From Opitutaceae bacterium (GTDB taxonomy: Bacteria > Verrucomicrobiota > Verrucomicrobiia > Opitutales > Opitutaceae), in assembly GCA_041395105.1 (NCBI GenBank), contig JAWLBB010000003.1:186001-250000 (forward strand): a stretch of 64,000 nt of DNA, in the 5' to 3' direction. Positions 8,622 through 17,433 of the stretch are shown here, piece by piece (the stretch's first letter is position 1; each line of letters begins with the position of its first letter). The notes below the pieces were generated by a model, which ran no database searches, had not been told where the DNA came from, and was given only the letters and a program-made list of their open reading frames with translations. The translations under genes and the position numbers were made by a program.

Positions 8622-10130
8622 ATGCCAATGATCGGCTCCCGATGGGTGTTTCTTCTCCTGATTTCCCTGCTGGGACTATCCGCACGCGGATCGTTAACGA
8701 CCTTCGATATCCTGGTCCTCAATGCCGAGCATCTCTTCGATGTCGACGGCGATGCGCTTTTCTCTGATTTTTCTCCCGACAAATACGGCCCGGGACAGGT
8801 GCTGACCAAGGTCCGGCACATTGCCGAGATTGTCGCCGCAGCAGGCGAAGGGCAGGGTGCGGAAATCATCCTGTTCCAGGAATTCGAGGTCGATCAGACC
8901 CCGGGACCAGGTCGTCTGGACCCGGAGTCCTTCCTCGAGCGCTATGCCGCCGTCCCGCTTGTCGATATGCTCCGCGAACCGCTTGACCCGGAGATCCGCA
9001 ATCTGCCGGTCGAGGCGTTTGTCCTCAAGGCATTGGCCGAAGCGGGACTGGGTCCTTATGACATCCGGGTCAGCGATTACCGGGCCGATCCCACCGGACG
9101 GACGATCGCCCACAAGAACGTGGTCTTCTCGCAACTCCCGATCGAGGAAAGCCGGACGCTCCCCACAGACGGCGCTCGCGGCATTCTTGAAGTGGTGGTC
9201 CTGGCCGGTGACTCTCGGCTCCATCTTTTCAACAATCATTGGAAATCGGGAGCCGGCGATGCAGAGTTGGAGAAGATCCGGGTCGGAAATGCCCGTGTCC
9301 TGCGTGAACGCCTGGATGAGATCTTTGCGGCGGATCCCCTGGCCGATGTGGTGGTCGGCGGCGACTTCAATTCCCAGTACGATCAGAAACTGCGGTATCC
9401 CGCGATGACCCGGACGGCGCTGAACGACGAGCTCGGGTCGCAGGGGAACGAGGCCGCCATGCTCGATCTCAAAGGACCCGACCTCTACAATCTCTGGTAT
9501 GAATTGAGCCCGGACCAGCGGGGCAGCGACACCTACCGCAATGAATGGGGCACCCTGATGCACCTCATCGTTTCCCGGGGGCTCTACGAACGCCGGGGAG
9601 TGACCTACATCGACAACTCGTTCCGTGTGATCCGACTGCCGGGGCGAAACGCGGATCCTGTCACCGGTACGCCCATTCGCTGGCATGCCACCAGGGAAAG
9701 TGGCTACGGCTACACCGACCATCTCCCGATAGCGGCACGCTTTGCCTTTCCGGAGGCTCCCGCGCCGTCCTGGATCGATCTGACGAATCCGGGCACCGAA
9801 GAGCTCACGCCCCGGGTGAGGCCCGCCGTTTCACCCGAACAGGTCGGAGGCCTGCCCGAGAGTCGCAGACTCCTGGACACTGGTCTCCTCGGATTCAGCT
9901 TCCGGCTCAAGGCAGAGGTGGCCGCGTTGAACCCGCTATCCGTTCGTCGGGGCGACGAAGTCGTCGCGGTCTGGATCCCGAATCCAGGGTTGCGGGAGCA
10001 GATGCTCTCCGTCTGGAAGCCGGGGGAGCCGGTCGAGATCGTGGCCACCCTCGGCTACTACCGGGACGCCTGGCAACTGGTCATCGAAAGCCCGGACTGG
10101 ATCCTGTCCGAGGCCGCGGCGGCCCGGTGA
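8622..10130 (+). CDS. Secreted endonuclease/exonuclease/phosphatase-fold protein
   Basis: After a signal peptide (MPMIGSRWVFLLLISLLGLSA) the protein has the EEP fold motifs: DILVLNAEHLFD (Asn), ILFQEFE (catalytic Glu), HLFNNHWKS, VVGGDFNS (the family GDxN) and a terminal GYTDHLPI (the Ser-Asp-His position appears as TDH). The core spans about residues 25-380. The roughly 120-residue C-terminal part is unassigned. Members hydrolyse phosphodiesters or phosphate esters in DNA, lipids or inositol phosphates; a periplasmic or secreted site is expected. I chose the ATG at 8622; a TTG directly after the preceding stop would add nine residues. The nucleic-acid or lipid substrate is not determined. 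Confidence 0.85.
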   Translation: MPMIGSRWVFLLLISLLGLSARGSLTTFDILVLNAEHLFDVDGDALFSDFSPDKYGPGQVLTKVRHIAEIVAAAGEGQGAEIILFQEFEVDQTPGPGRLDPESFLERYAAVPLVDMLREPLDPEIRNLPVEAFVLKALAEAGLGPYDIRVSDYRADPTGRTIAHKNVVFSQLPIEESRTLPTDGARGILEVVVLAGDSRLHLFNNHWKSGAGDAELEKIRVGNARVLRERLDEIFAADPLADVVVGGDFNSQYDQKLRYPAMTRTALNDELGSQGNEAAMLDLKGPDLYNLWYELSPDQRGSDTYRNEWGTLMHLIVSRGLYERRGVTYIDNSFRVIRLPGRNADPVTGTPIRWHATRESGYGYTDHLPIAARFAFPEAPAPSWIDLTNPGTEELTPRVRPAVSPEQVGGLPESRRLLDTGLLGFSFRLKAEVAALNPLSVRRGDEVVAVWIPNPGLREQMLSVWKPGEPVEIVATLGYYRDAWQLVIESPDWILSEAAAAR

Positions 10131-10143
10131 CGGAAGGCGGCGC

Positions 10144-10214
10144 GCCCTTCCCCGGGGGCGACCCCGGACGTTTGTAACGTATTATGTTACAAACCAAACA
10201 AACCGTAGGGTGCT
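10144..10214. repeat. 71-bp direct repeat, copy 1, with internal inverted repeat
   Basis: This copy matches the one at 10374-10444 at 69 of 71 positions by eye. It contains a perfect inverted repeat, GTTTGTAAC and GTTACAAAC, around a 7-nt spacer (10170-10194). It lies in the 459-bp gap 10131-10589 between two convergent genes and is unusually AT-rich for this window. A non-autonomous mobile element or REP-like sequence is possible. Confidence 0.8.
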
Positions 10215-10373
10215 GTAATGGCACTTGGTTGGTGAACGTTGAGGGAAACATCGCGGGCCGCGGCTGTGCTTTCCGACACCATCGAGATGGGCCGTGACGG
10301 GTCGATGGCGCGCCCGGCGATCACGCGCTACCGCCAGATCGGTCACCTCCGTGTAGGCGTGAACGCTGGGCGG

Positions 10374-10444
10374 GCCCTTCCCCGCGGGCGACCCCGGACG
10401 TTTGTAACGTATTATGCTACAAACCAAACAAACCGTAGGGTGCT
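10374..10444. repeat. 71-bp direct repeat, copy 2
   Basis: Second copy of the repeat, offset 230 bp from the first, with one change in the right arm of the inverted repeat (GCTACAAAC instead of GTTACAAAC). It is followed by further T/A-rich sequence with related words (GCTACGTTTGG, GCTACGTTTTG), then GC-rich sequence up to the phosphatase gene end at 10590. I see no credible gene in 10131-10589; short open frames there end in the repeat and look spurious. Confidence 0.8.
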
Positions 10445-10589
10445 ACGTTTGGTTTTTGGTTCGAAAACAAACCCGTTCATGCTACGTTTTGTTTTAGCGG
10501 CCGGGGACAACGCCGGCAAGGCCGCCTCGCGGCTACGTCCATTCCGCGGTCGGCCGGGCGGCACGCCTCCGGGCGACTCCGCACGGTTT

Positions 10590-11081
10590 TCAGGCGGTTC
10601 TGCTGATCCGATCGATGACCTTCTCCGCGATCCGCTCAAGTTCATCAAAGCAGCCGGCGAATCGTTCCGGATCCTGCGCTCCTGTTTCCGGGTCATAGGT
10701 GTCGGTGAAGTCGTGCCGGCCTTCTCCGATGAATTCGTAAAACAGCATGACTTTGCCTGCAGGAATGCGGTCTCCGAATCGGGAAAGCAGATCCTGCCTG
10801 CGTTCGCGGTCTGCCGCCAGAATCAGGTCGGAGTCCACGAGGTGTTGCAGGGTCTCGGCATCGAGCACATGGCGTTCCACGGTTCCGTTCAGGCCCCTGC
10901 GCCTCAACTCCCGTTTCACTTCTTCAAGAAGGCGCCCGGCATGCGGGTAGGCGTCGACGGGCGCGCTGCCGCAGGAAAACAGGTCGAGGCTCAGTGATGC
11001 CTTTCGGGCATGGTCAGCGAGAAAATGGTGGAGTATCTGGCTTCTGGCGATATTGCCGTGGCAGAGAAGGCATATTTTCAT
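10590..11081 (-). CDS. Low-molecular-weight protein tyrosine phosphatase
   Basis: The 163-residue protein begins MKICLLCHGNIARS, with the CX5R phosphatase loop at Cys7-Arg13, and has a DTYDPETG segment near residue 130 that supplies the general-acid Asp-Pro expected in the family. Such enzymes dephosphorylate tyrosine or, in some bacteria, act with tyrosine kinases in exopolysaccharide export. There is no kinase or polysaccharide export gene beside it, so its target is unknown. Length is normal. Confidence 0.85.
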   Translation of the reverse strand: MKICLLCHGNIARSQILHHFLADHARKASLSLDLFSCGSAPVDAYPHAGRLLEEVKRELRRRGLNGTVERHVLDAETLQHLVDSDLILAADRERRQDLLSRFGDRIPAGKVMLFYEFIGEGRHDFTDTYDPETGAQDPERFAGCFDELERIAEKVIDRISRTA

Positions 11082-11236
11082 GATCTGGACTCAAACACTC
11101 CGGACTGGGGTGGATCGCCGGGTCATGGAATCCGGCGGACGGCTGCTTCCCGAACCTTGAGGGCAGGACCATTCGGTTGTCGCACGGGTGTGTGAAAATG
11201 GAAACCGCGGAATTGGGGTGGTTCTCCCGAAGACGC

Positions 11237-13906
11237 TCATTCCTCGCGATCGGCGGGCAGGGCGGCGCTCCATCGACCGACGGCAAGGGCGGTCAGGGTG
11301 GCGCTGAGGAGGACGGCGGCGGTCAGGGCGGCGATGGACCACCATGGAGTGCTGAACATGAGGGTCCAGCCGAAGGTCTGTTTGTTGATGATGTGGATGA
11401 GGATCCAACCCAGTCCCAGGCTGAGGATCAATCCGCCGGCTGATCCGACCATGGCCAGGACAAAGCCCTCCCATGCGCTGGAGCGGGCGATTTCGCGGTG
11501 GTTCATGCCGAGTGCGCGCAGGGTGGTGAGGGATTCGCGTCGATCAATGAGGATGCTGGCGAGGGTCAGGCCGAGCCCGGCCACGGCGACCACCAGACCG
11601 ATCAATTCAAGCGCGTAGGTGATGGAGAAGGTCTGCCGGAAGATGCGCAGGATCTCCTCCCTGAGATTTCCGTGGGTGAGGATGCGCAATCCCGGATGGA
11701 GTCCGCTCCAGCGGTCGCGGACGGCGGCGGGGTCCTCTCCGGGCTTCAGAAAGACCGTGATATTGGCGGCGCGGTCGTCATCCAGCCATTCCGCGAGGAT
11801 GTGTCGATCCACGAGGACGGTTCCTCGTTCATTGCCGTAGTCGGCATAGAGGCCCACGACCTCGACCCGGTGAAAGGAGAGTCCGCCGGGAACCTCGAGA
11901 AAATCCCCCACGCCCACCTCGAACCGAACGCTGAAACTCTCGCTGATGAGGCCGGGAACGGCGGACGCATCGCGCGGACGACGCGGGCTGACAATCCAGG
12001 GGAGCACCTGATGGCGATCGAGGAAGTCGAAGCCAAAGCCGCCGAGCAGCGTGGGCCGGTTTTCGAGGACGATCGGATGGGCGAGGAAGACATCGCCGTC
12101 GGCGACTGCGGGATCATTCAGGATGGCCTGCCAGGTGGAGGCAGCGATGCGGTTCTTGGTCGAGGTGTTCTGGGCGCCGTCACTGGCCAGGTAAAGATCG
12201 GCCTGAAGGCTACGGCCTATCCAGCCCACCACGGTTTTTTCGAAACTGCCGATCAGGATGATCATGCCGGCCGTCATGCCGACGGCCACAACCAGACCGG
12301 CCGTGGCCAGGCGATGCCGGCTGGAGGGTCGGGTCAGGTGACTGAGGGCGAGTCGGGCACGGAGGTTCTCGCGGACCAGAGGGGTCAGGAGCCGGGCGAC
12401 CGGCCGGATGAAGGCGCCGGACAGGATGGCGGCCCCGAGGATCCAGAAAAATGCCGCCGCATAGCCGGCGAGCGGAAACCGGTTGCCGGCGCCGTCCGAA
12501 AGAGGAGGAACCCACAGCAGGAGAAATCCGATCGCGAGAAGGATGCCACCGAGAGGCGTCCGGCTGAAGAAGCGCAGCCCGGAGGGAATGTGGCCCCGGC
12601 CCAGACTCTGGGCGGGAGGCACCCGGGTGGCTTCATTTGCGGGAAGCCATCCGGCCACCAGTCCGGCCATCACACCCAGGAGGATGGAGACAAAGTGGTC
12701 GGAGAAAACCGGGCGGGCGGCATCGACCGAGGTGGCGTAGTAGAGGGCGTCGACGGTGCGACCGACGAGGCGGACGGTGAGCTGGGCACCCGCCCAGCCG
12801 AGGAGGGCACCGAGCACACCGCCGACGGCGCCGATGGAAAGTGCCTCGAGCAGCCAGGCACGGCGGATGGCCGAACCGGTGACCCCGAGGGATCGCAGGA
12901 TGGCGATCTCCTGACGGCGCCGGACGACGGCACCGTCGAGGGACTGGAGGATGAGGAGCAGACCAACGGCGAGCGCGATGAGCGACAGGACGGTAAGGTT
13001 CATCCGGAAAGCCCGCGTCATGATTTCGCCGGTCTCGCGGCGATTGGCGGGGGATTCCACACTCCAGAGTCCCTCGCCCAGATCGACGAGGGCCTTGCGA
13101 ACAGTTTCGCGCCGAACCTCCAGTCCGGGGCCGGAAGCGACCCGGAATTCGACCCGGTCGATGCGGCCGGTCCGTCCGGTCAGGGTCTGGAGATCGGGCA
13201 GATCAAAGAGGATGAGGTTGTCATCGGGCTTTGGATACCCTTCGGCCACGGGGATGACGGCTGCCATGGTGACAGACCGGATCGAGTCGGCGATGACCAG
13301 CTCGAATCGATCACCGGGGGCGAGGTTTTCCCGCCGGGCGAGGGCCGGACTGAGCCAGGCCCGCCCGGATTCCCGGAAGAGACTCCAGAAATCGGGAGAG
13401 GGGGATTCGGTCCCGGGGGCTGTGCCGGCCTGTTCCGGCTCCGGCAGGCGGGCTTCCGCCGGGGCGAAAAAGCGCGGCGGGCGGTTCCGGCCGTCGAACA
13501 GGTTGCCGGCGGCAATCAGATCAAGGCCGACCAGTTGAAGGGAGGTTCGACCAAGAAATCCGTCGCTTTGCGAACGGGGAAAGGCGGCGGTGGATTCCAC
13601 CACGGGAATAATGTCAACCGCGAGCGGCCCGAGGGCGGTCCGGATCCGCACAAGAACATTTTCGTCAAGGTCGCCCGCCCTGGGTTCAAGGATCCAGTCG
13701 CTCTGGCCGGTGACGGTTTCCGTGAAGTTCTGAAAACTGGATACGGCAGCCCGGTTGGCGAGGCGGACGCTGGAATAGACGGCGACGCCCAGGGCAACGA
13801 TAAGGACGAGCAGGACGGTCTGCCCGGGCGACCGGATCCAGTGCCGGCAGGTGAAACGCCACCAGAGCAGGCCGGCCAGGGCCGGAGATCCGCGTCCCTC
13901 AGCCAT
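11237..13906 (-). CDS. ABC transporter permease, FtsX/MacB-like, large two-half form
   Basis: This is an 889-residue membrane protein with an N-terminal anchor (SPGQTVLLVLIVALGVAVYSS), a large extracytoplasmic domain, a central cluster of membrane segments, a second FtsX-like cluster and a C-terminal helix cluster. The DxxxR-type cytoplasmic loops (RRQEIAILRSLGVTGS; RRESLTTLRALGMNHR) are typical of FtsX permeases. The ATG at 13906 overlaps the ATPase stop by 8 nt, which fixes the start and indicates coupling. LolCDE-like or toxin/lipid-export roles are known for related two-gene systems; which applies here cannot be told. Confidence 0.88.
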   Translation of the reverse strand: MAEGRGSPALAGLLWWRFTCRHWIRSPGQTVLLVLIVALGVAVYSSVRLANRAAVSSFQNFTETVTGQSDWILEPRAGDLDENVLVRIRTALGPLAVDIIPVVESTAAFPRSQSDGFLGRTSLQLVGLDLIAAGNLFDGRNRPPRFFAPAEARLPEPEQAGTAPGTESPSPDFWSLFRESGRAWLSPALARRENLAPGDRFELVIADSIRSVTMAAVIPVAEGYPKPDDNLILFDLPDLQTLTGRTGRIDRVEFRVASGPGLEVRRETVRKALVDLGEGLWSVESPANRRETGEIMTRAFRMNLTVLSLIALAVGLLLILQSLDGAVVRRRQEIAILRSLGVTGSAIRRAWLLEALSIGAVGGVLGALLGWAGAQLTVRLVGRTVDALYYATSVDAARPVFSDHFVSILLGVMAGLVAGWLPANEATRVPPAQSLGRGHIPSGLRFFSRTPLGGILLAIGFLLLWVPPLSDGAGNRFPLAGYAAAFFWILGAAILSGAFIRPVARLLTPLVRENLRARLALSHLTRPSSRHRLATAGLVVAVGMTAGMIILIGSFEKTVVGWIGRSLQADLYLASDGAQNTSTKNRIAASTWQAILNDPAVADGDVFLAHPIVLENRPTLLGGFGFDFLDRHQVLPWIVSPRRPRDASAVPGLISESFSVRFEVGVGDFLEVPGGLSFHRVEVVGLYADYGNERGTVLVDRHILAEWLDDDRAANITVFLKPGEDPAAVRDRWSGLHPGLRILTHGNLREEILRIFRQTFSITYALELIGLVVAVAGLGLTLASILIDRRESLTTLRALGMNHREIARSSAWEGFVLAMVGSAGGLILSLGLGWILIHIINKQTFGWTLMFSTPWWSIAALTAAVLLSATLTALAVGRWSAALPADREE

Positions 13907-14603
13907 GGATGACCTCGCTGATGGCGCCGTCGACGAGGTGGAGGGTGCGGTGGCAGATCCGGGCAGCTTCCTCACTGTGGGTGACGAGGAGGAGGCCGGT
14001 CCCGGTCTCCTCGGTCAGATCCTGAAGCATGCGCAGGACGATTGCCCCGTTGCGGCTGTCCAGGTTGCCGGTCGGTTCATCGGCGAGGATCAGTGTCGGA
14101 CGATGGACGAGAGCCCGGGCGATGGCGACCCGCTGCATCTCGCCGCCGCTCATCTGGTCGGGAGTGGCCTCGGACCGGTGGGCGATCCCGACCCGCTCGA
14201 TCATGGCGGCGACCCGTTCCCGTCTTTCGCCGGCCGCAATTCCGATCAACTGGAGGGGAAGTTCGATATTCTCGAATGCGTTCAGGGTGGGCAGAAGATG
14301 GAAGAACTGGAAAACGGTACCGATCCGACGGCGGCGAAGATCGGCGAGCTGATCATTGGTCAGGCTTTCGAGGACGGTGCCTCCGAGGCGGATGGAGCCC
14401 CCGTCGTGCCGGTCCACCCCGCCGAGACAATTGAGCAGGGTGGTCTTGCCGCTGCCCGAGGGACCGGTCAGGGCGAGGCGCTCACCGTGGGCCAGGCTCA
14501 GGTCGATGCCCCGGAGAATCGCCCGGTCGCCGTAGGATTTGGCCACACCAGTCGCTTCGATGATGGGCGGCTCGGGTTGGGTCGACATGCTTGTGATACG
14601 CAT
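13899..14603 (-). CDS. ABC transporter ATP-binding protein, LolD/MacB type
   Basis: The 234-residue ATPase has Walker A GPSGSGKTT, a signature MSGGEMQRVAIARAL, Walker B LILADEPTGNLD and an H-loop VTHS. The DEPTGNLD and short length place it in the LolD/MacB/FtsE type that drives FtsX-like permeases by mechanotransmission. Its start codon directly abuts the stop of the site-2 protease gene and its end overlaps the permease start, so the three genes form one operon. Another in-frame ATG lies at 14588. Confidence 0.93.
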   Translation of the reverse strand: MRITSMSTQPEPPIIEATGVAKSYGDRAILRGIDLSLAHGERLALTGPSGSGKTTLLNCLGGVDRHDGGSIRLGGTVLESLTNDQLADLRRRRIGTVFQFFHLLPTLNAFENIELPLQLIGIAAGERRERVAAMIERVGIAHRSEATPDQMSGGEMQRVAIARALVHRPTLILADEPTGNLDSRNGAIVLRMLQDLTEETGTGLLLVTHSEEAARICHRTLHLVDGAISEVIHG

Positions 14604-15713
14604 TCAGACGGTTTTCGGATCCCGGTCCGCAGAGTCCCTCCGGGCGAAGTAGCGTGCGGCCAGTTGACGGTCGACCGTGTCGGCATCGAGGAGGCCAAGA
14701 AAACGTTCCCGCCTGTAGACCGGAAAGAGGCGGTCACAGCCGTTCTGGATCTGATGGACCATCAGGACGAGAGGCCAATCCGCCTGCAGCGGCAAGGCAA
14801 CCCGGTGGGCGCACCGTCCGAAGGTCCGCTGCTGGGTCCACGATTGCGGATTCTTCGGCCGGTCGGATGATCGGATGGCGGCGACAATCTCGTTTCCGCT
14901 TACCGCGACCAGATCGGCATCGGGGGCGGAAACGGCGAGCTGCAGGACTTCCGAATAGGGGGAGGAAGCGGGAAACACGAGGGCCGGATGTTCGACGAGG
15001 TCCCCGATGCGCACGTTCTTCAGGAACTCCTCGCGGCGCACGTGCCGGTATTCCAGATCGCCGCCGAGGTAGATGAAGGCGAACAGGGCGGCGGTGAGGA
15101 AATTGCCAAAGGCCAGCAGGGCGACGGCCGCACCGGCGGTGGCGAGGATCTTGCCGACGGCGCCGGCCCAGCGGGTGGCGGACAGGTAATCGGTCTTCAT
15201 CGCGAGGAGGGCCCGAAAGATCCGCCCTCCGTCCATTGGGAAGACCGGGATGAGATTGAAGACCCCCATGATCAGATTGATGGCGGCGAGTGAGTAGGCC
15301 AGCTGGCGCAGGGAAAGGGGGAAGGCCGAAACCTGTTCGATGGAGAATCCGCCGAGGATGAGGGCGAGCAGGCCGAAGAGGATGAAATTGACAGCGGGCC
15401 CGGCCACCGTGATCGCCAGTTCCCTGGCCGGTTCCCGTGGAATCCGGTCAAACTGGGCCATGCCCCCGATCGGAAGCAGCAGGATACGGTGCACCCGGAC
15501 GCCGTAGCGCATGGCGGTCAGGGAATGACCGAGCTCGTGCAGGATGACGCAGGTGAATATCGACAGAAGGAGCAGGCAACCCCAGAGGAGACCGGTGCGG
15601 CCCGCGTACTCCCAGCCCTGCCGGCCGAAGTAGGCGAGCAGGATGAGGAAGGTGAAGTGAACCTCGAGACGGATCCCCCAAACCCGGAACAACTTAATTG
15701 ACCAGTCCAGCAT
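14604..15713 (-). CDS. Site-2 protease family zinc metallopeptidase (M50) with CBS-like region
   Basis: The 369-residue protein has several membrane segments, the zinc motif HELGHS, and the third ligand region VFPMDGGRIFRALLA typical of M50 site-2 proteases such as SpoIVFB and RseP. The C-terminal 110 residues look like a tandem CBS-type domain (VFPASSPYSEVLQLAV and VYRRERFLGLLDADTV), as in the CBS-containing S2P subgroup. These enzymes cut transmembrane helices of regulators; adenine nucleotides may tune activity through CBS. It is divergent from the sigma-54 regulator gene 55 nt away and heads the ABC operon. Confidence 0.9.
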   Translation of the reverse strand: MLDWSIKLFRVWGIRLEVHFTFLILLAYFGRQGWEYAGRTGLLWGCLLLLSIFTCVILHELGHSLTAMRYGVRVHRILLLPIGGMAQFDRIPREPARELAITVAGPAVNFILFGLLALILGGFSIEQVSAFPLSLRQLAYSLAAINLIMGVFNLIPVFPMDGGRIFRALLAMKTDYLSATRWAGAVGKILATAGAAVALLAFGNFLTAALFAFIYLGGDLEYRHVRREEFLKNVRIGDLVEHPALVFPASSPYSEVLQLAVSAPDADLVAVSGNEIVAAIRSSDRPKNPQSWTQQRTFGRCAHRVALPLQADWPLVLMVHQIQNGCDRLFPVYRRERFLGLLDADTVDRQLAARYFARRDSADRDPKTV

Positions 15714-15767
15714 ATCGATCCAAGTGTGGCATTCCTCAACCCGTTCCCGGTTGTTTGCGACCTGAAA

Positions 15768-17297
15768 ATGCCTTTAGAAATCAAGACTGCTTTGATTCTC
15801 GTCATCGACGATGATTCGGAGATCCGCTATTCCCTAGATCGTGTCCTGACTTCACGGGGGTTCACCGTCGTCACTGCGGCCAGCGGCGAAGAGGGACTTG
15901 AGAGCGTCAAACATGATCCCCCGACCATTGCCTTTCTGGATATCCGGATGGGCGGGATGAGTGGGATCGAGACCCTCCAGCACCTCCGGACGATCGCCCC
16001 GAAACTTCCGGTCATCCTGATGACGGCCTATGGCACGGCGCAGACGGCGATCGAAGCGATGAAGTATGGGGCGTTCGACTATATCATGAAGCCCTTTGAC
16101 CCGGAGCGGGTCATCGCCCTGGCCGAGAGCGCCATCCGGGCGGTCGAGGACATGCACAGTGCCCGGGACTACGAAAGCCGGGTCAACAGCGACGACTACA
16201 AGGAAGGACTGGTCGGAAACTCGCCTGCGATGCAGGAAGTCTTCAAGGTCATCGGTCAGGTGGCGGCAAGCGACGTCACTGTCCTGATTTCGGGCGAAAG
16301 CGGGACGGGCAAGGAGCTGATTGCCCGCTGCGTCTGGCAGCACAGTCACCGCAACCGATCCGAGTTTGTGGCGGTCAACTGTGCGGCCATTCCGGACAAC
16401 CTGATCGAGAGCGAGCTCTTCGGACATGAAAAGGGCTCCTTCACCGGGGCGACCAACCAGCGGATCGGCAAGTTCGAGCAATGCGACCGGGGCACCATCT
16501 TCCTGGATGAGATCGGCGACATGGCCCTTGCCACCCAGACGAAGATCCTGAGGGTCCTCCAGGAAGGCGAGATTCAGCGGGTCGGAGGCACCCAGACGAT
16601 CAAGGTGGATGTGCGCATCATCGCGGCGACGAACAAGAACCTGGAAGAGATGGTCGAAGCCAAGACCTTCCGGGAAGACCTTTACTACCGTCTCAACGTC
16701 GTCCGGGTGCGGGTTCCGGCCCTGAGGGAGCGGACCGAGGACATCCCGGCCATCGTCGACTACATGCTCCAGATGCTGGAAAAGAGTCGAAAGACCAAGG
16801 TGCGGAAGGTCTCGCCGGAGGCCCTGGGTATTCTTTGCGGTCACCGTTGGCCGGGAAATGTCCGCGAGCTGGAGAATGTCATTTATCGCAGTGCGGTCAT
16901 TGCCCAGGGCGATGCCATCCTGATCAAGGATCTGCCGGAAGAAGTGGTCCTGTCCGCATCGCAGGCCCAGGCCAGGAATCCGGCGCCCAGACCGGTGCCG
17001 GTCGAGTCGGGGGCGCCCGCGGAAGCCGCCACGGAAGCGGCCCCTGTGCCGGCAACCCCAACCGAGGAAGCTCCCGAATCCCTTTCCGATACGATGGACC
17101 TGGCCTCCCTGATGGATGCGGTCTTTAGTCGGTTGAAAGATGATGGTGCGGATGGCCTGCTTCAGAAAGTGGAAAGGGAATTGATTACGCGGGTCTTTGC
17201 GGACAGCGGCCAGAACCAGGCCAAAGCGGCCAAGGTTTTGGGAATCACCCGGACAACTCTGAAAAAACGCCTGCGGGAATACGGATTGGTGAAATAG
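15768..17297 (+). CDS. Sigma-54-dependent response regulator (NtrC family)
   Basis: Three domains are visible in 509 residues. A receiver domain has the acidic pocket VIDDDSEIR and phospho-acceptor Asp58 in FLDIRMGG. An AAA+ domain follows (about 140-380) with Walker A GESGTGKE, the sigma-54 contact loop GSFTGA and sensor sequences. After a Pro/Ala-rich linker comes a Fis-type helix-turn-helix (NQAKAAKVLGITRTTLKKRL). It activates transcription by RNA polymerase with sigma-54. I chose the ATG at 15768; a GTG at 15726 is further upstream. No histidine kinase is adjacent. The RND efflux operon begins 136 bp downstream and may be a target, but I saw no convincing -24/-12 promoter. Confidence 0.93.
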   Translation: MPLEIKTALILVIDDDSEIRYSLDRVLTSRGFTVVTAASGEEGLESVKHDPPTIAFLDIRMGGMSGIETLQHLRTIAPKLPVILMTAYGTAQTAIEAMKYGAFDYIMKPFDPERVIALAESAIRAVEDMHSARDYESRVNSDDYKEGLVGNSPAMQEVFKVIGQVAASDVTVLISGESGTGKELIARCVWQHSHRNRSEFVAVNCAAIPDNLIESELFGHEKGSFTGATNQRIGKFEQCDRGTIFLDEIGDMALATQTKILRVLQEGEIQRVGGTQTIKVDVRIIAATNKNLEEMVEAKTFREDLYYRLNVVRVRVPALRERTEDIPAIVDYMLQMLEKSRKTKVRKVSPEALGILCGHRWPGNVRELENVIYRSAVIAQGDAILIKDLPEEVVLSASQAQARNPAPRPVPVESGAPAEAATEAAPVPATPTEEAPESLSDTMDLASLMDAVFSRLKDDGADGLLQKVERELITRVFADSGQNQAKAAKVLGITRTTLKKRLREYGLVK

Positions 17298-17433
17298 CGG
17301 GGTCGGGTGGGCGATGAAAAGGCGGGGCCGTTGATCGGCTGGGGACCTGGCAAGATAAAGTTGACGGCGGAGACCCATCGAGTTTTCGTTCAACGGGATA
17401 GGTTCAGTTGAACCCCGTGGCCCTAAACGCAAC

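Noticed and set aside
11498..13912. 804-codon plus-strand frame rich in Gly, Asp and Glu.
   Set aside because: It is antisense to the FtsX-like permease and overlaps it completely; low-complexity composition fits a shadow of high-GC coding DNA.
17350..17375. Possible sigma-54 promoter, CTGGCAAGATAAAGTTGA, before the efflux operon.
   Set aside because: The -24 part is weak and the -12 GC is missing, so it does not meet the consensus.
15852..17432. 526-codon minus-strand frame.
   Set aside because: Antisense to the sigma-54 regulator, which has three clear domains.
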